This document shows, piece after piece, positions 24,601-34,940 of a stretch of 64,000 nt of DNA. The stretch lies in the NCBI RefSeq assembly GCF_947179165.1, contig NC_077245.1:13238740-13302739 (forward strand), written 5' to 3'. The number at the start of each line of letters is the position of its first letter. Positions within the stretch are counted from its first letter, which is position 1. The translations under genes and the position numbers were made by a program. A model generated the notes under the pieces. It did not search any database. It saw only the letters and a program-made list of their open reading frames with translations, and had not been told where the DNA came from. Origin of the DNA: Solanum dulcamara. Taxonomy: Eukaryota; Streptophyta; Magnoliopsida; Solanales; Solanaceae.

Positions 24601-25199
24601 TTGTTCACTAAGCCATGGATAAAATGAGAATTATTCAAGATAGGCTAAAGACAGCCCAAAGCCGCCAAAACTCTTACACCGACGTGAGGAGCAGAGACTT
24701 AGAGTTCGAGGTGGATGATTGGGTGTATTTGAAAGTGTCACCGATGAAGGGTGTCATGAGGTTTGGAAGGAAGGGGAAGCTTAGTCCTCGATATATTGGT
24801 CCTTACCAAATTTTGAGGCGGATTGGGAGTGTTGCTTATGAGTTGGAGTTATCCTTGGAGTTAGCTTCTATTCATCTGGTATTCCACGTTTCGATGTTGA
24901 AGAAGTGCTTAGGCGATCCTTCGTCGGTAGTCCCCATTGATAGTATTGGAGTTAAGGATAGCTTATCCTATGAAGAGGTTCCGGTCCAAATTCTTGATCG
25001 CCAAATTCGCAAATTAAGGAACAAAGAGATCGCCTCAATCAAAGTCCTGTGGAGAAACCAACTTGTTGAGGAAGCCACATGGGAAGCAGAGGAAGCCATG
25101 AAATCTAGATATCCACATCTATTCGTGCCTACCGATGAGAATGTTGAAGGTAATGTCCATTTTCTTGACTTGAATATTGTTTGCGTATTACGAGTTTGA
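21601..25199 (+). pseudogene. Tekay pol: protease, RT, RNase H, integrase, chromodomain
   Basis: Continues the gag frame. Protease active site [10 protein letters not shown] is near 21790 (D in place), the RT catalytic box [10 protein letters not shown] at about 22793-22822, RNase H at about 23206-23550. Integrase has the HHCC zinc finger (H...H then CPNCQQ, about 23882-24010) and the DDE core (MDFITG about 24088, SDRGSQF about 24270, TDGQAEST about 24370). The C-terminal chromodomain (about 24975-25120) has VQILDRQIRKLRNKEI and WEAEEAM, which places it among chromoviruses that target chromatin. Defects: TAG at 23164, a frameshift between about 23318 and 23350 in RNase H, TAA at 24609. Otherwise the protein is well preserved. 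Confidence 0.9.
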
Positions 25200-25306
25200 T
25201 TGGTAATTAGTTTGAGGAATTGATTAGTTGATTGACTGAAATTTTGATTTTGATTGGTACCTCAAGTCCATTCTTAGTTGCTCTTCATTCGAGGACGAAT
25301 GATCCC

Positions 25307-25319
25307 AAGGGGGAGATAA
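25307..25319 (+). other. Polypurine tract of the Tekay element
   Basis: AAGGGGGAGATAA, directly before the 3' LTR start at 25320. Confidence 0.8.
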
Positions 25320-25911
25320 TATAACGCCCCTCAAAATTCTTCCCTAGGATTCGGACCCTTCTTGTATTCGTACAGGGTCGAATCCAATTATTTCGAAGTG
25401 TGTGCTTGATTTAAGATGAGTCCCCGAGTAATTGAGGAGTGTTGGAGGTGATGTGGGGTCACAGAGGACCCCTAGGACCGAGCTAAGACCAAAAAGATTC
25501 ATCGTGGCTAAGTTTGAAGAGGAGTTCGCATGAGGGGTTGACTTCTAACGACCCTATCTTTTGATATATGACGATCTGGGTGGCCCACGACCTATTAAAT
25601 TAATGGTCGTCGAGTCTTCTTTCCAATGCCACCAAGAATGTAAATTTTGGAGTTCGGAGTCGAAAGATATGACGATCCTAAGATGAACTAGCACAGCAGT
25701 AATTTCAGGCCTGGGGTTCAACTACTGGAAATCTAGGCTTGGCGCCGCAGTGGCGCGATGCGCCACTATCGCGCTAGGAACATACCTCAGTAGTTTGGTC
25801 CCTGGCGCGGTGCACCACTGCGAGGTGTGCAGGTTTTTTCAAGCCAAAATTCCAAAACCCAGAACCTTTGACCTTGGCGCTATAAGGGCGCGATGCGCCA
25901 CTATCGCCATG
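25320..25911 (+). repeat. 3' LTR of the Tekay element, first part
   Basis: Aligns with the 5' LTR from 17808 and includes the first hairpin units (25740-25911). It stops at ...actatcgcca where a solo LTR inserted; cgcca is repeated at 28566-28570 where the LTR resumes. Confidence 0.85.
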
Positions 25912-28229
25912 TAACATCCCCTAAAAACGTTGTATACGATGTTTCAATTTTTTCCTAAACATAATACAGCCTCTGTATTTTGGTCATAACGTTTCATAGG
26001 AATATCCAAATTGAGTGATTCAAATTTCTGAGTAACCACAAGATCATTACCTACAACTTTTATGAGGACCATATTTTAAGATTCGGAGGTTAAGTAGGTC
26101 AAATAAATTAATCTTTGTAAGGTAGGATGCTGTGACGGAAATGAGTGTTTATAGAAGAAAAATCATATCTCACTGTAGGTTTATCCAAATTGGTTGATTC
26201 TTGAACGATACTTCCATATCTACAATTCTTATGAAGACACCAAATCCTAATAAGGAATTTATCTTATTCAAACGTAGCTCCCAAAAAGAGTATTCTGTCA
26301 AAGATAACTCATTTCACCTACCATAGAAAGATCTAGATACATTTGACATCACTCATGACATAAATTGTCCTCCATTTAACATCATCCATGACATCAATAT
26401 ATTCCACTAAATTTTCAGATTTTTATTTATAATTATTTTATTTATTGTTAGGTCCTCTTTCCCACCTATAAATACCCACCTTATTTCCTCGTTTTATTCA
26501 TCAAGCTTTCTCAAGCAAATCTTCTCTCTATACACTTCTTTACACATTCTCAAATATAGTTTTAGTTCTTAGTAGTGAAGAAATACTATTCCGGTAATTC
26601 ATATATTCCGGGTAGTACACAAAACGTTCTGGCAAAGAGAGAAGCTAGGACTCAAGAGTGGTCATTAAGTCTTCCGGTATCAACTAAAGCTTCGGTTTCC
26701 AGGTATGTAAGGTTTCAATGAGAGTATTCCTTCCACTCTCATGTCTAAATTATTTTGATTATATGATAAATTATGTTTATTTTCTTTAAGCTCTACTCTA
26801 AGTTATGTGGGTGTTTATCCATGGGTTCTTCCACCCATGTAGTCCAAAAACTCTTTCAATTAAATCTCTTGATTTCAAGTAATATTTTTGTTATGATAAT
26901 TTTTATTTTTACTTAATAGTATGAATCATGGTTAAACTAATGATTATTGGTCTATTTTGATATAACATAATTTTATATGTATGAATTGATGGATTGCAAA
27001 TAATTTATTTATTTATATTTTTAAAGGTTCTTAAAATTCATGGTGGGTTGTCTAAAGCATGACTTTTAATTAATGGATTTCAAAGTATTTATGTATATTT
27101 ATTTACATACATGTTTTTAAGTTGAAGTGATTTGAACCCACCTAGTTTTATTATGTTTTTAATAAAGTTTGACTTGAAAGCTTTGACTCCAAATGAATGT
27201 TTATGAAAGCAATATTTATGATCAAAAGAGAGTCTTATGAAATGAAAGAATGATGAAATGATATGAATGATGGATTCTTTATGCAATAAGGACAATTCTT
27301 GCATACTTGAATTACCAAATATTTTAATGAGCTATTCTACCGAATATGATGTTTTGAATTCTCAAGCTATATGTTATGACTATTTTGAAGTATTAAACTA
27401 TTCCGTGGGATTGACTTAGCACCGAATGGGTCATTGAGGTGAGATTCGGTAAGGGAATCCTAGTAGCAACCCCTTGTCTCATTAACTATGTGCCAACATA
27501 GGAGCCCTTGTAGGCTTAGGCTAATGGATCCATAAATAGCCCTTAAAGTTAAAGTTAAAGAAATGAATGAAGTTGACGGAGTTCTACCTGGCAAGTAGTC
27601 TCCCCGGCCAACGTAGGGGATTATGTTGGATTCCATGTAATAGCTCGCATGGTCTTAAATGTCGGTTATGATTAATTTCCCACAAAATAAAGGATTTAAA
27701 GGATATATATATGATTTATTATGCATACATTAATTTATGTTCCATATTACATAAATGTTTTAATGTTTTCTCAATGTTCATGCATCCTTACATACTTAGT
27801 ACATTCAAAGTACTAACGCATACTCTTTTGCCTACATGATATCACCATGTAGGGATCAGTGCTCCTCCTCATTCTCCTCCACGTGGCTAGTTGATATTCC
27901 ATTGAAGACTACTTTTGGTGAGTTCCCATGTTCCGGGAACAATACTCCTTTATCTTTCTAGTTTATGACATGTTAAGATATTTTACTATGGAATTTCTTC
28001 TATTATGATTGAGGGTGAGCTAGGGACTTGTCTTAGCCCCGTTAAATCTAATAGTTAGAGGTATTGTTGGACATATGTAAGTTGAAAATTTATTATGATT
28101 TCCGCTTGTTTATTTATCATCATTACCTATGAAAGGCTAAAAGAATGCTAAGAGGCTTGTTTGAGGTATTTTCGGGTTCCTCATTCGCCATGTCACGTCT
28201 AGGCCCTAGGCTTGGGTCGTGACCTTTTT
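25912..28229 (+). repeat. Solo LTR of another chromovirus-like family (S2)
   Basis: Begins TGTAACATCCCC and runs to gggtcgtgacc about 28223, followed by a run of T. TATA box TATAAATA at 26467-26474, leader with ctttctcaagcaaatcttctc. Downstream it shares the LTR layout of S1 and Tekay: ccttacatacttagtac, then stem-loop CCTACATG/CATGTAGG (27831-27853). No internal region follows. The whole insert up to 28565 is flanked by cgcca on both sides, so the palindrome after it probably came later and landed at or near its 3' end. Confidence 0.7.
26467..26474 (+). promoter_or_regulatory. TATA box of solo LTR S2
   Basis: TATAAATA in cctataaatacccacc, followed by a CT-rich start region with ttctctctatacac about 50 bp on. 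Confidence 0.6.
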
Positions 28230-28565
28230 TGTGACGACCCCCTTCTTAGGGCCCACATATTCAGGTATTGTCTATGCCAGGGTCAGCCAGTTCGCACCTT
28301 ATCCCTCTTCACGCTGCAGCGCTACGGGGTATCGAACCCGGAACCTCTGGCTCCTTTACATCCACCTTAAGGGGATCGTCTTTCACCAATTGGGCTGCAG
28401 CTCAATTGGTGAAAGGCGATCCCCTTAAGGTGGATGTAAAGGAGCCAGAGGTTTCGGGTTCGATACCCCGTAGCGCTGCAGCGTGAAGAGGGATAAGGTG
28501 CGAACTGGCTGACCCTGGCATAGACAATACCTGAATATGTGGGCCCTAAGAAGGGGGTCGTCACA
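28230..28565. mobile_element. Near-perfect 336-bp palindrome with tRNA-like Pol III boxes
   Basis: Reads TGTGACGACCCCC... and ends ...GGGGGTCGTCACA; the two 168-bp arms meet at CTGCAG (28395-28400). By hand I find only three mismatched pairs. Each arm carries, outward from the centre, an A-box-like AGCTCAATTGG (28399-28409 in the right arm) and a B box GGTTCGATACC (28457-28467), about 47 bp apart, as in tRNA-derived SINEs. The left arm, read outward on the minus strand, ends in AAAAAA (complement of 28224-28229), like a SINE tail. Best reading: two copies of one tRNA-derived element joined head to head. A fold-back DNA element with long inverted repeats is the alternative. Confidence 0.75.
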
Positions 28566-29069
28566 CGCCAGAAACATGCCTCAGTAGTTTGGTCCTTGGC
28601 GCGGCGCGCCACTAAAAGTTGTATAGGGTTTTAGGCGTAATTGGCCTTGGCGTTGTAAGGGCGCGACGTGCCACTATCGCGCTAAAGACGTTTTTGGCCT
28701 ATTTTTCAGAATTTTGGAGGAAGGGTAATTTGGAAATTGTCCCAAATTATATATTCCCAAGCCTTGAACATTTTTGGACCATTTCTTCAGCCCCCACTCT
28801 CTCTCTAAAAGCCCTAGAAACCTCTCTCTCTCTCTTCTTCTTCCTCTCCAAATCCTTCTCCAACAAGAAGAGTTCCAGGAGCTTCAAGGTTTGAGTTCTC
28901 CATTGAATACTTCAACCACAAGGTTTTCTTCAAGTCTTCACTAAGGTATGTAAAGCTATCCAATACATGGGTTGAGTCCACCCATGTGACCTACTTGCTT
29001 TGAGGTTAGATGTTCATGAAAAATGGAGTTTTCTTGGTATGGTTATGTCTGTATGAGCTTTGTCCCCTA
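28566..29069 (+). repeat. 3' LTR of the Tekay element, resumed part
   Basis: Picks up at cgccagaaacatgcctc and follows the 5' LTR (from about 18395) through hairpin units, TATA and CT-rich leader to gtcccctat, where the second Ogre-like LTR begins. The remaining roughly 1.35 kb expected from the 5' LTR is not found later in the window. Confidence 0.8.
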
Positions 29070-29392
29070 TTTTGACACCCAATTTTGATCATCCACAACG
29101 CAAATTAGCTATCGAGTTTCTTTGAATTCGAACATTTTGAAATAATTAGCTTTTATAAAATAAAAAAAATATTTTCATATTATTCTTAACTATTTTTATC
29201 TTTTATAAATTTTAGTATAATATACATATTTCTATATAACTATATATTTGATTAATATTTATGTGGTTATTCAAAAATCACCTCAAAAGATTTTATTTTT
29301 ATTAAATACAATGTTAGTTAGGTTAGTTTAATTATAGTTTGCATTTTTGAAAATTTTAAGTTTTTTTTCTAAAAAAGAAAAACACTCTCAAA

Positions 29393-29444
29393 CTCCCACA
29401 TCGAAAATACATGAAAAAATTGGGGTTTTTGGAGCCTATATAAA
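29393..29444 (+). promoter_or_regulatory. snRNA-type USE plus TATA arrangement in Ogre-2 LTR
   Basis: CTCCCACATCG (29393-29403) matches 10 of 11 positions of the plant snRNA upstream sequence element RTCCCACATCG. A TATATAAA box (29437-29444) begins after a 33-base spacer, the spacing typical of plant Pol II snRNA genes. In the 3' LTR the same pair is at 38323-38333 and 38366-38373 with a 32-base spacer. Confidence 0.6.
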
Positions 29445-30009
29445 GGCTCATATTTTCATTAAGAAGAAAGAAAAAGAGGAAGAGGTTTTTTAACCACCCC
29501 AAAGTTAGAAATTTTCTTAACTTGGCTAGGATTTTGGACTTTTGTCCCCAGCTTAAAAGTTGTGAAAATTTCTAGCTTTCAATCTATATTTTCTTCACGG
29601 AAAATAGGAGATTGAAGTTGAAATTTAGGCTAAGAACCCACGAAGGTTCGAGTCTAAACTTTTTTTTTAAAAAATCTTTTTTTTTCTTTGTTTTGTAGAT
29701 TGGAGTTCCGTCAAGCTCTTGAGTGGTGGTAAAGTTGTCTTCCGCTCATCGTTTTCAATCTTGGCCCGGAAAGAGGTAAATCTTTTCTCAGTTTTATTTT
29801 ATTTAATTATTTCATGTTTTATATTTAGTTGATTCATAGTCTTATTTTTTTAGTTAGTATGTATATAAGAATAATTAGATTAATGATATAAATTTGTTAT
29901 AGTTAGCATGTGTTAGGATTAATTAGCTAACATGTGTTAGAGTTAATTAGCTAGAATATGTTAGGATTATTTCGTGAAAGCACTTAATTTTGTTCATTAT
30001 TTTTCCAAG

Positions 30010-30154
30010 TAGTTTGATATTATTATTATTATTATTGTTTGTTCTTCTTATTGTTGTTGTTATTATTACTGTTGTTCTTCTTATTGTTGTTGTTATTATT
30101 ATTGTTGTTCTTCTTCTTATTGTTGTTGTTCTTCTTATTGTTGTTGTTGATTAC

Positions 30155-30227
<73 letters not shown>

Positions 30228-30455
30228 GTTGCTGTTGTTGTTGTTGTTGTTGTTCTTATTATTGTTGTTGTTGATTACTATTATTATTATTATTGTTGTT
30301 GTTGTTGTTGTTATTATTGTTGTTCTTATTATTATTATTGTTGTTGGTGTTCTTATTATTATTATTGTTGTTCTTATTATTGTTATTATTATTATTGTTG
30401 TTCTTATTATTGTTATTATTATTGTTGTTGTTATTATTATTGTTGTTCATTTATT
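30010..30455 (+). repeat. (ATT)n/(GTT)n trinucleotide field in Ogre-2 LTR
   Basis: Includes a nearly pure ATT run at about 30154-30227 and alternating tgttgttgt and cttcttatt blocks. It lies in the predicted transcribed R/U5, as in Ogre-1. Long poly-Leu or poly-Tyr ORFs here are not genes. Confidence 0.95.
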
Positions 30456-31006
30456 ATTTATTGTACTTATATTGATTCGGGTTGTAATAATTTAGTTACT
30501 TATGTTAGTTATACTTTCTTAGATATTAATTTTAATTTATTTTAACCTAATTATATTCCCCTAAAGATAAACCAATTCATGTTAATTTTACTTTTTAAAT
30601 AATTTTCTACCTTTACTTAGTTATTTGATAAACTTTTACTTTTTTTTTATATACATCTATATTATTTTCAATGTTTAAGTTTAATCATTTTTTTTCTAAA
30701 AAATAATTCTAAAGTCTTCATTTCATTTGAAATTAATATTTTCAAAAGTTAGTCAAATAAATTTCAAATCGTCGGATAATCGCGCGTTAGCGGCCACTTT
30801 GAATGCTTAACACCTTCTCAAAGTGGAAATAAGAACCTCGTGCCTTTTTCTCTGAATTTTTAAGACTTAAATCTGTCAGGGTCTTTTAAATTAAGTTTTC
30901 TTAATTTCTTTAAAAAATTAAGTGGCGACTCCTTTTTTCTAAAATTGATTTTTTCTCTAAAAAGTTGAAATTAATTTTAAACCGTCTTTTTTCGATATAA
31001 CAGAAA

Positions 31007-31024
31007 TGGCGACTCCGCTGGGGA
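31007..31024 (+). other. Primer-binding site of Ogre-2
   Basis: TGGCGACTCCGCTGGGGA, identical to the Ogre-1 site. Confidence 0.8.
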
Positions 31025-33039
31025 ACTAATTAGGTTCTAACCATTAGATTTGACTAACCTATTTGACTAACTATTCAGGAATGTAATAATTAGTAATTCA
31101 TTTTCTTTATTTTGCGCTTAAATGTTTGAATTTTAATTATTCTCTTTATCTGCGCCTTATATGTTTACAATTACAAGTATTGAACTGTCATTGCATGCAT
31201 AGCAGAATTCCGCCAAATGACAAATAGTTTGCATTAGGATTAAGGACGGTTACGTAGTCACATGCGGCCGTTCCTTCAGAAAATAACCATTACTTTCTTG
31301 AAGTAATAAACGGGTAGTTGGTTCGTGGTCGTCCAACGCCGTTTATTATATTCAGCCCGCAGTTTGTCCGACTCGGGTATCCGGTCTCTTTTCAAAAACC
31401 CACTCTAGTCAACCTAGCGTAGAGCGTAGCCAAATCCCTTTAATTAGCGCATTGGACTATGTTTGACTCAACACCCAAGGCGTGTTGGGCCCATTAGAAA
31501 GACCACCTTGAGTCCAAAATGGCCCTCGGCCTAAATGGACGATCATGTCTATGTGTTTATATTTGAAGGTTGTATACGCCATTTGACAAACCATTGTCTC
31601 TCGGGGTTGGAAGTTAATTTTAGTAGCTTAGTCTAATCAAAGAATGATCTTCTCAAGCTGCTAATTCATCCAAGAGGCGTTGGCATTCGGAGAGGTCAAG
31701 AAGTCAAGAATGAAAGATTTCCCACAAAACCTTAGTTTAGGATTGTACCCCTGTGTGGGACTGATTATTTGTATTCTTTTTTTCATTTATGTATCCCCAT
31801 TCAATTTATTCGTAATATTTGTATAAATATAAGTTTTGGGGCAATGGAATGTTTCAAACGCCGTAATACATCCTTCAAATTGTTAGGCCTACCTTTGACA
31901 TAAAAAGGTCACATATCTGTTTAGGATGCGCAATAATTGTTTGTGTGCTAGATGCTATAACTGTTTTGTGAAAATGTTGCTTTATTTGGAGACATGCTAG
32001 TCTACTATTTTAGATTCTTTTTAGAGCCTCATAGATATAAATATCGAGTCACTATCGATAGTGCGTCCAAATATTCCATGATTCTTTAATTTTCCAACAA
32101 GATTCGAACTTTACTCTCAAATCATAAACTTTGCCCTCTCATCTCCACAAAAAAAATCATCAAGTGGTCGAACTGCGTAGGACTTGAATTCTCCTTTGTG
32201 AGATACGTAGGCAGTCTTTCAAGGCCCGGTCCCTGTTTTTGAAGTTTTCAGTTTTCCTCATTCTTTCAAAGAAATTGAGAACTTTTTCTGCATCTAAGAA
32301 AAACAAGGGTACAAATGTTGATGCGCAAAAAATCTGTGATTCAACACAAGTCAGCTTTTCTCACACATTTATCATAAAATTAAATGGATCAATTTTTGGC
32401 TGTTTACTCTTTCTTCACCCATAGATTAGTTTGTATTCAAACAAAGTAACATTATGTGTTTAGTTCTTTATGTGATATTTTACATTAATTATTACAAGCG
32501 CAGACTAATACTTTGGCTTTTGAGTTATTCTTCTTTTTCAGGGAAAGACTAATTCATGTCGGAAAACAAACTTGCTTACTTCTCAAAGATCGAGGGTTCA
32601 ACAAAGTTGTTTCTTTCTTTTTGTAGGGGCTGTTATCAAAGGACATCATGAGATAAATGAAAGGATCTCAATTTTGAGGACAACGCCCTCTCTCTAACTA
32701 AGAAGTTTTCTTTGTACACAGAAGAGACGACATTATTTTAAGAGAAGGGATCACGGGACAGAGAGTTCTTGGGAAATAACAATGACATTAAATTTTACAA
32801 GACACCAATGCACATCCTGAAAGATAAATCGGGGGAGTCTTTGATTATAAAATCTTACTCCTATATCTTGTTACTTATTTTTTTTTATATAATGGCCCCA
32901 CTTTCACACTTTTCTCATATCTTTGCAGGAAAACTGTCCCCGACAATAGTCGGGGATGATTATAACAATGTATGATTCTTTGAATAGTTGGAAGAATTCA
33001 AGTCATAAGAGACAATCCTCAAGAAAAACACAACAACAA
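31025..33039 (+). other. Ogre-2 leader, no coding domain
   Basis: Untranslated-looking sequence. At 32195-32235 it contains a leader module (gagatacgtaggcagtc, tttcaaggcccggtcc). The 61-codon frame 32239-32424 that follows resembles nothing I know. Also present are acgccgtttattatattcagcccgcag-type phrases around 31340 that I cannot assign. Confidence 0.5.
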
Positions 33040-34090
33040 TAACCAGAGCTCAAGAAATTGGAGTTATTGGAGAAGTATCAATTTGAGGAAGAAAGATATA
33101 GGGATGATAAACATCCAACCTCTATATTGGATGAAGAATTAAAGAGATACATATTCCAAGAGTTTCCTAAAAAATGATGTAAAAATTCAAGATAAACAAG
33201 AAATAGATACTAAGTATGACAACATAAAATAATAAAAGCAGAGAGCTAAATATTTGGACAAATTATTGGAAGCAAGTGTTCAACGGGATGCAAATACTAA
33301 TTGAGAAATTACAGAAAAGCATAGAAAACATTGAAAGACAATCCTCTCCAGTAGGAGAATTATCCCAAATTCTGAAAAGAGCAGATAATTTCATACAATT
33401 TGTCCTCCAAAATGCACCCGTTATTATCGGTCACCGGGACAATGAGTTATGTTATCTACAATTGTTTGCCAAGTCTGCATGAAGAGGACATCATCAATAA
33501 ATAAATGTAAAGATTTTACTGGTGCTGGTGTAAAGGAATCTCGAGACTTTAAACGAGAGGTTTTGGAAAGGGGAATATCAACAAAGAAAGGATTATTTGG
33601 GTCAAAAAATTCTCTAATATATGTTGAACCTGTGTTCAGTAAGGCAAGAGAGACAATTGGTGTAAATTACATAGGAATGGAGATAACTGATCAGATAAGG
33701 TAAAGAGAAAAATGGCAAAATTGCAAGAAGAGATAGTTGTACAGAAGGCCAAGGAGACTGAACTTAACAAAACTATTCACATAACAGAGAAAATTATGCG
33801 AGAGAAACAAATGCTTGCAACCATGTCTCATGAGATTAGATCCCTTTGTCAGGAGTGGTCAATATGATCGAGATTTTTTTCTACCACAAAATTGGATAAG
33901 GAACATCGTCAGCTTGTGAATGTAATATTGTCTTCAGGAGATTTGGTTCTTCAACTAATAAATGACATCATTGACCTTTCCAAAGTCGAATCGGGAGTAA
34001 TAAAGTTGGAAGCCACAACATCCGACCAAGAGAGGTTATAAAGCATGCTGCAGCATCTCCACAGAAAATATTAACATTGGAAGACCACAC
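33040..34090 (+). pseudogene. Captured fragment of a plant sensor histidine kinase (AHK5/CKI2-like)
   Basis: Translated pieces in order: a coiled coil (from 33046, ELKKLELLEKYQFEEERY), a second coil and PAS start (33276-33482: KSIENIERQSSPVGELSQIL, ADNFIQFVLQNAPVIIGHRD), PAS body (33449-33703: FTGAGVKESRDFKREVLERG, LIYVEPVFSKA), and the HisKA dimerisation domain (from 33712: [27 protein letters not shown] with phospho-acceptor His codon 33829-33831; from 33880: [20 protein letters not shown]). This order and wording match the cytosolic hybrid kinase AHK5/CKI2 as I remember it. Stops and at least four frame changes break it, and the ATPase and receiver domains are absent, so it cannot signal. 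Consecutive domains run together without visible introns, which suggests capture from an mRNA. Confidence 0.8.
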
Positions 34091-34940
34091 CAAGTTTGTC
34101 TAAAGCTCTAAATTATTTTATATATCATATCTGCAAGAACTACGCACACCTGATTCTCATCTCGGCGAGATACGTAGGCAGCCCTTCTTGGGTTCGGTAT
34201 TTCTTTTCAAAAAAAAAATTAAAAATAATAATAATAATAAAATAAATAATAATAATAATAATAATAATAAAATTGTGTACATATTTTAAAAGTCATATCT
34301 TCTTGATTGGGACAAATACAGTTGGGAGCATGCGAAATATTTGGTATGATAAAAATGATTGACTTTGTGGTAAACCATAGCTTCTGTTGATATCTTTCAT
34401 TTGTACTTTTGTGATGCTTGAAAATTCTCTTGCGGGCATTCAAGATAAGAATATAACCAACTTCATGGCTTCATGTGCATTGTGTGGTGAGCTTTAGATT
34501 AAAATTCAATTGCATCGCATTATTGATCTAGAACTTGGCCTGATATGTTTGTTGAGGCAAAATCCTGAGCTATGTTTGGTTTGAGAAAGGATTGTAGGCC
34601 TTTTTGACCCGATTGTGCCGTTCAAAGCCTACCAAATAACATTAATCCCTAGTTTTCCCACTTTGAGCCTAAAACCTTTTCTTTGGACAACCACATCTTA
34701 GCCATTTCCCTTCTGAGTGCTTACATGCACTATCCCTCTCTTGGCCCAACCTCCTTGAGCGCACCAAAGATGTGCAAATTATAGAAGAAGATCCAACTTT
34801 GAAATTGCCAAAGGCAAAAGAAGTAAAGTCTCCAAAGTCAAGAAAGCAAAGACGACTTTAAAAAAAAAAAAACTCCTACAAAGTCGATGTAAGACGAAAA
34901 AGAAACTACTCCAACAAAAGAGGAGAAACCTCAAAAGAAA
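34091..34940 (+). other. Ogre-2 internal region with second leader module
   Basis: 34140-34202 repeats the module: ctgattctcatctcggcg, agatacgtaggcagccc, ttcttgggttcggt. It is followed by a short (AAT)n run (34220-34271). The rest codes for nothing recognised. Confidence 0.5.

Larger units (their letters stand above)
17808..29069 (+). mobile_element. Tekay/Del-type chromovirus (Ty3/gypsy), disrupted
   Basis: 5' LTR 17808-20256, PBS 20261-20272, one long gag-pol frame with chromodomain 20473-25199, purine tract 25307-25319, 3' LTR 25320-25911 resuming at 28566-29069. The 3' LTR is interrupted by a solo LTR plus palindrome (25912-28565, with cgcca duplicated on both sides) and then cut off by the second Ogre-like element. 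The LTR pair is visibly more diverged (several percent over the first 200 bp) than the other pairs here, so it is older. Both LTRs start TATAACG, a G-to-A change from the TG expected. It lies 7 bp after the S1 solo LTR. Confidence 0.85.
29070..31002 (+). repeat. 5' LTR of Ogre-2 (1933 bp)
   Basis: Starts tttttgacaccc (TGTTGACACCC in the 3' copy) and ends ...gatataaca, five bases before the PBS starts. U3 is short, about 370 bp. R/U5 holds the (ATT)n and (GTT)n field at 30010-30455 and a conserved U5 end with cggataatcgcgcgttagcg and aagtggcgactcc. Confidence 0.85.

Noticed and set aside
28385..28470. A functional tRNA gene
   Set aside because: A-box-like and B-box motifs are present, but I cannot fold an acceptor stem or anticodon arm, and the sequence is part of a palindrome.
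33040..34090. A functional histidine kinase gene
   Set aside because: Several stops and frame changes, and no ATPase or receiver domain; it is cargo inside an LTR element.
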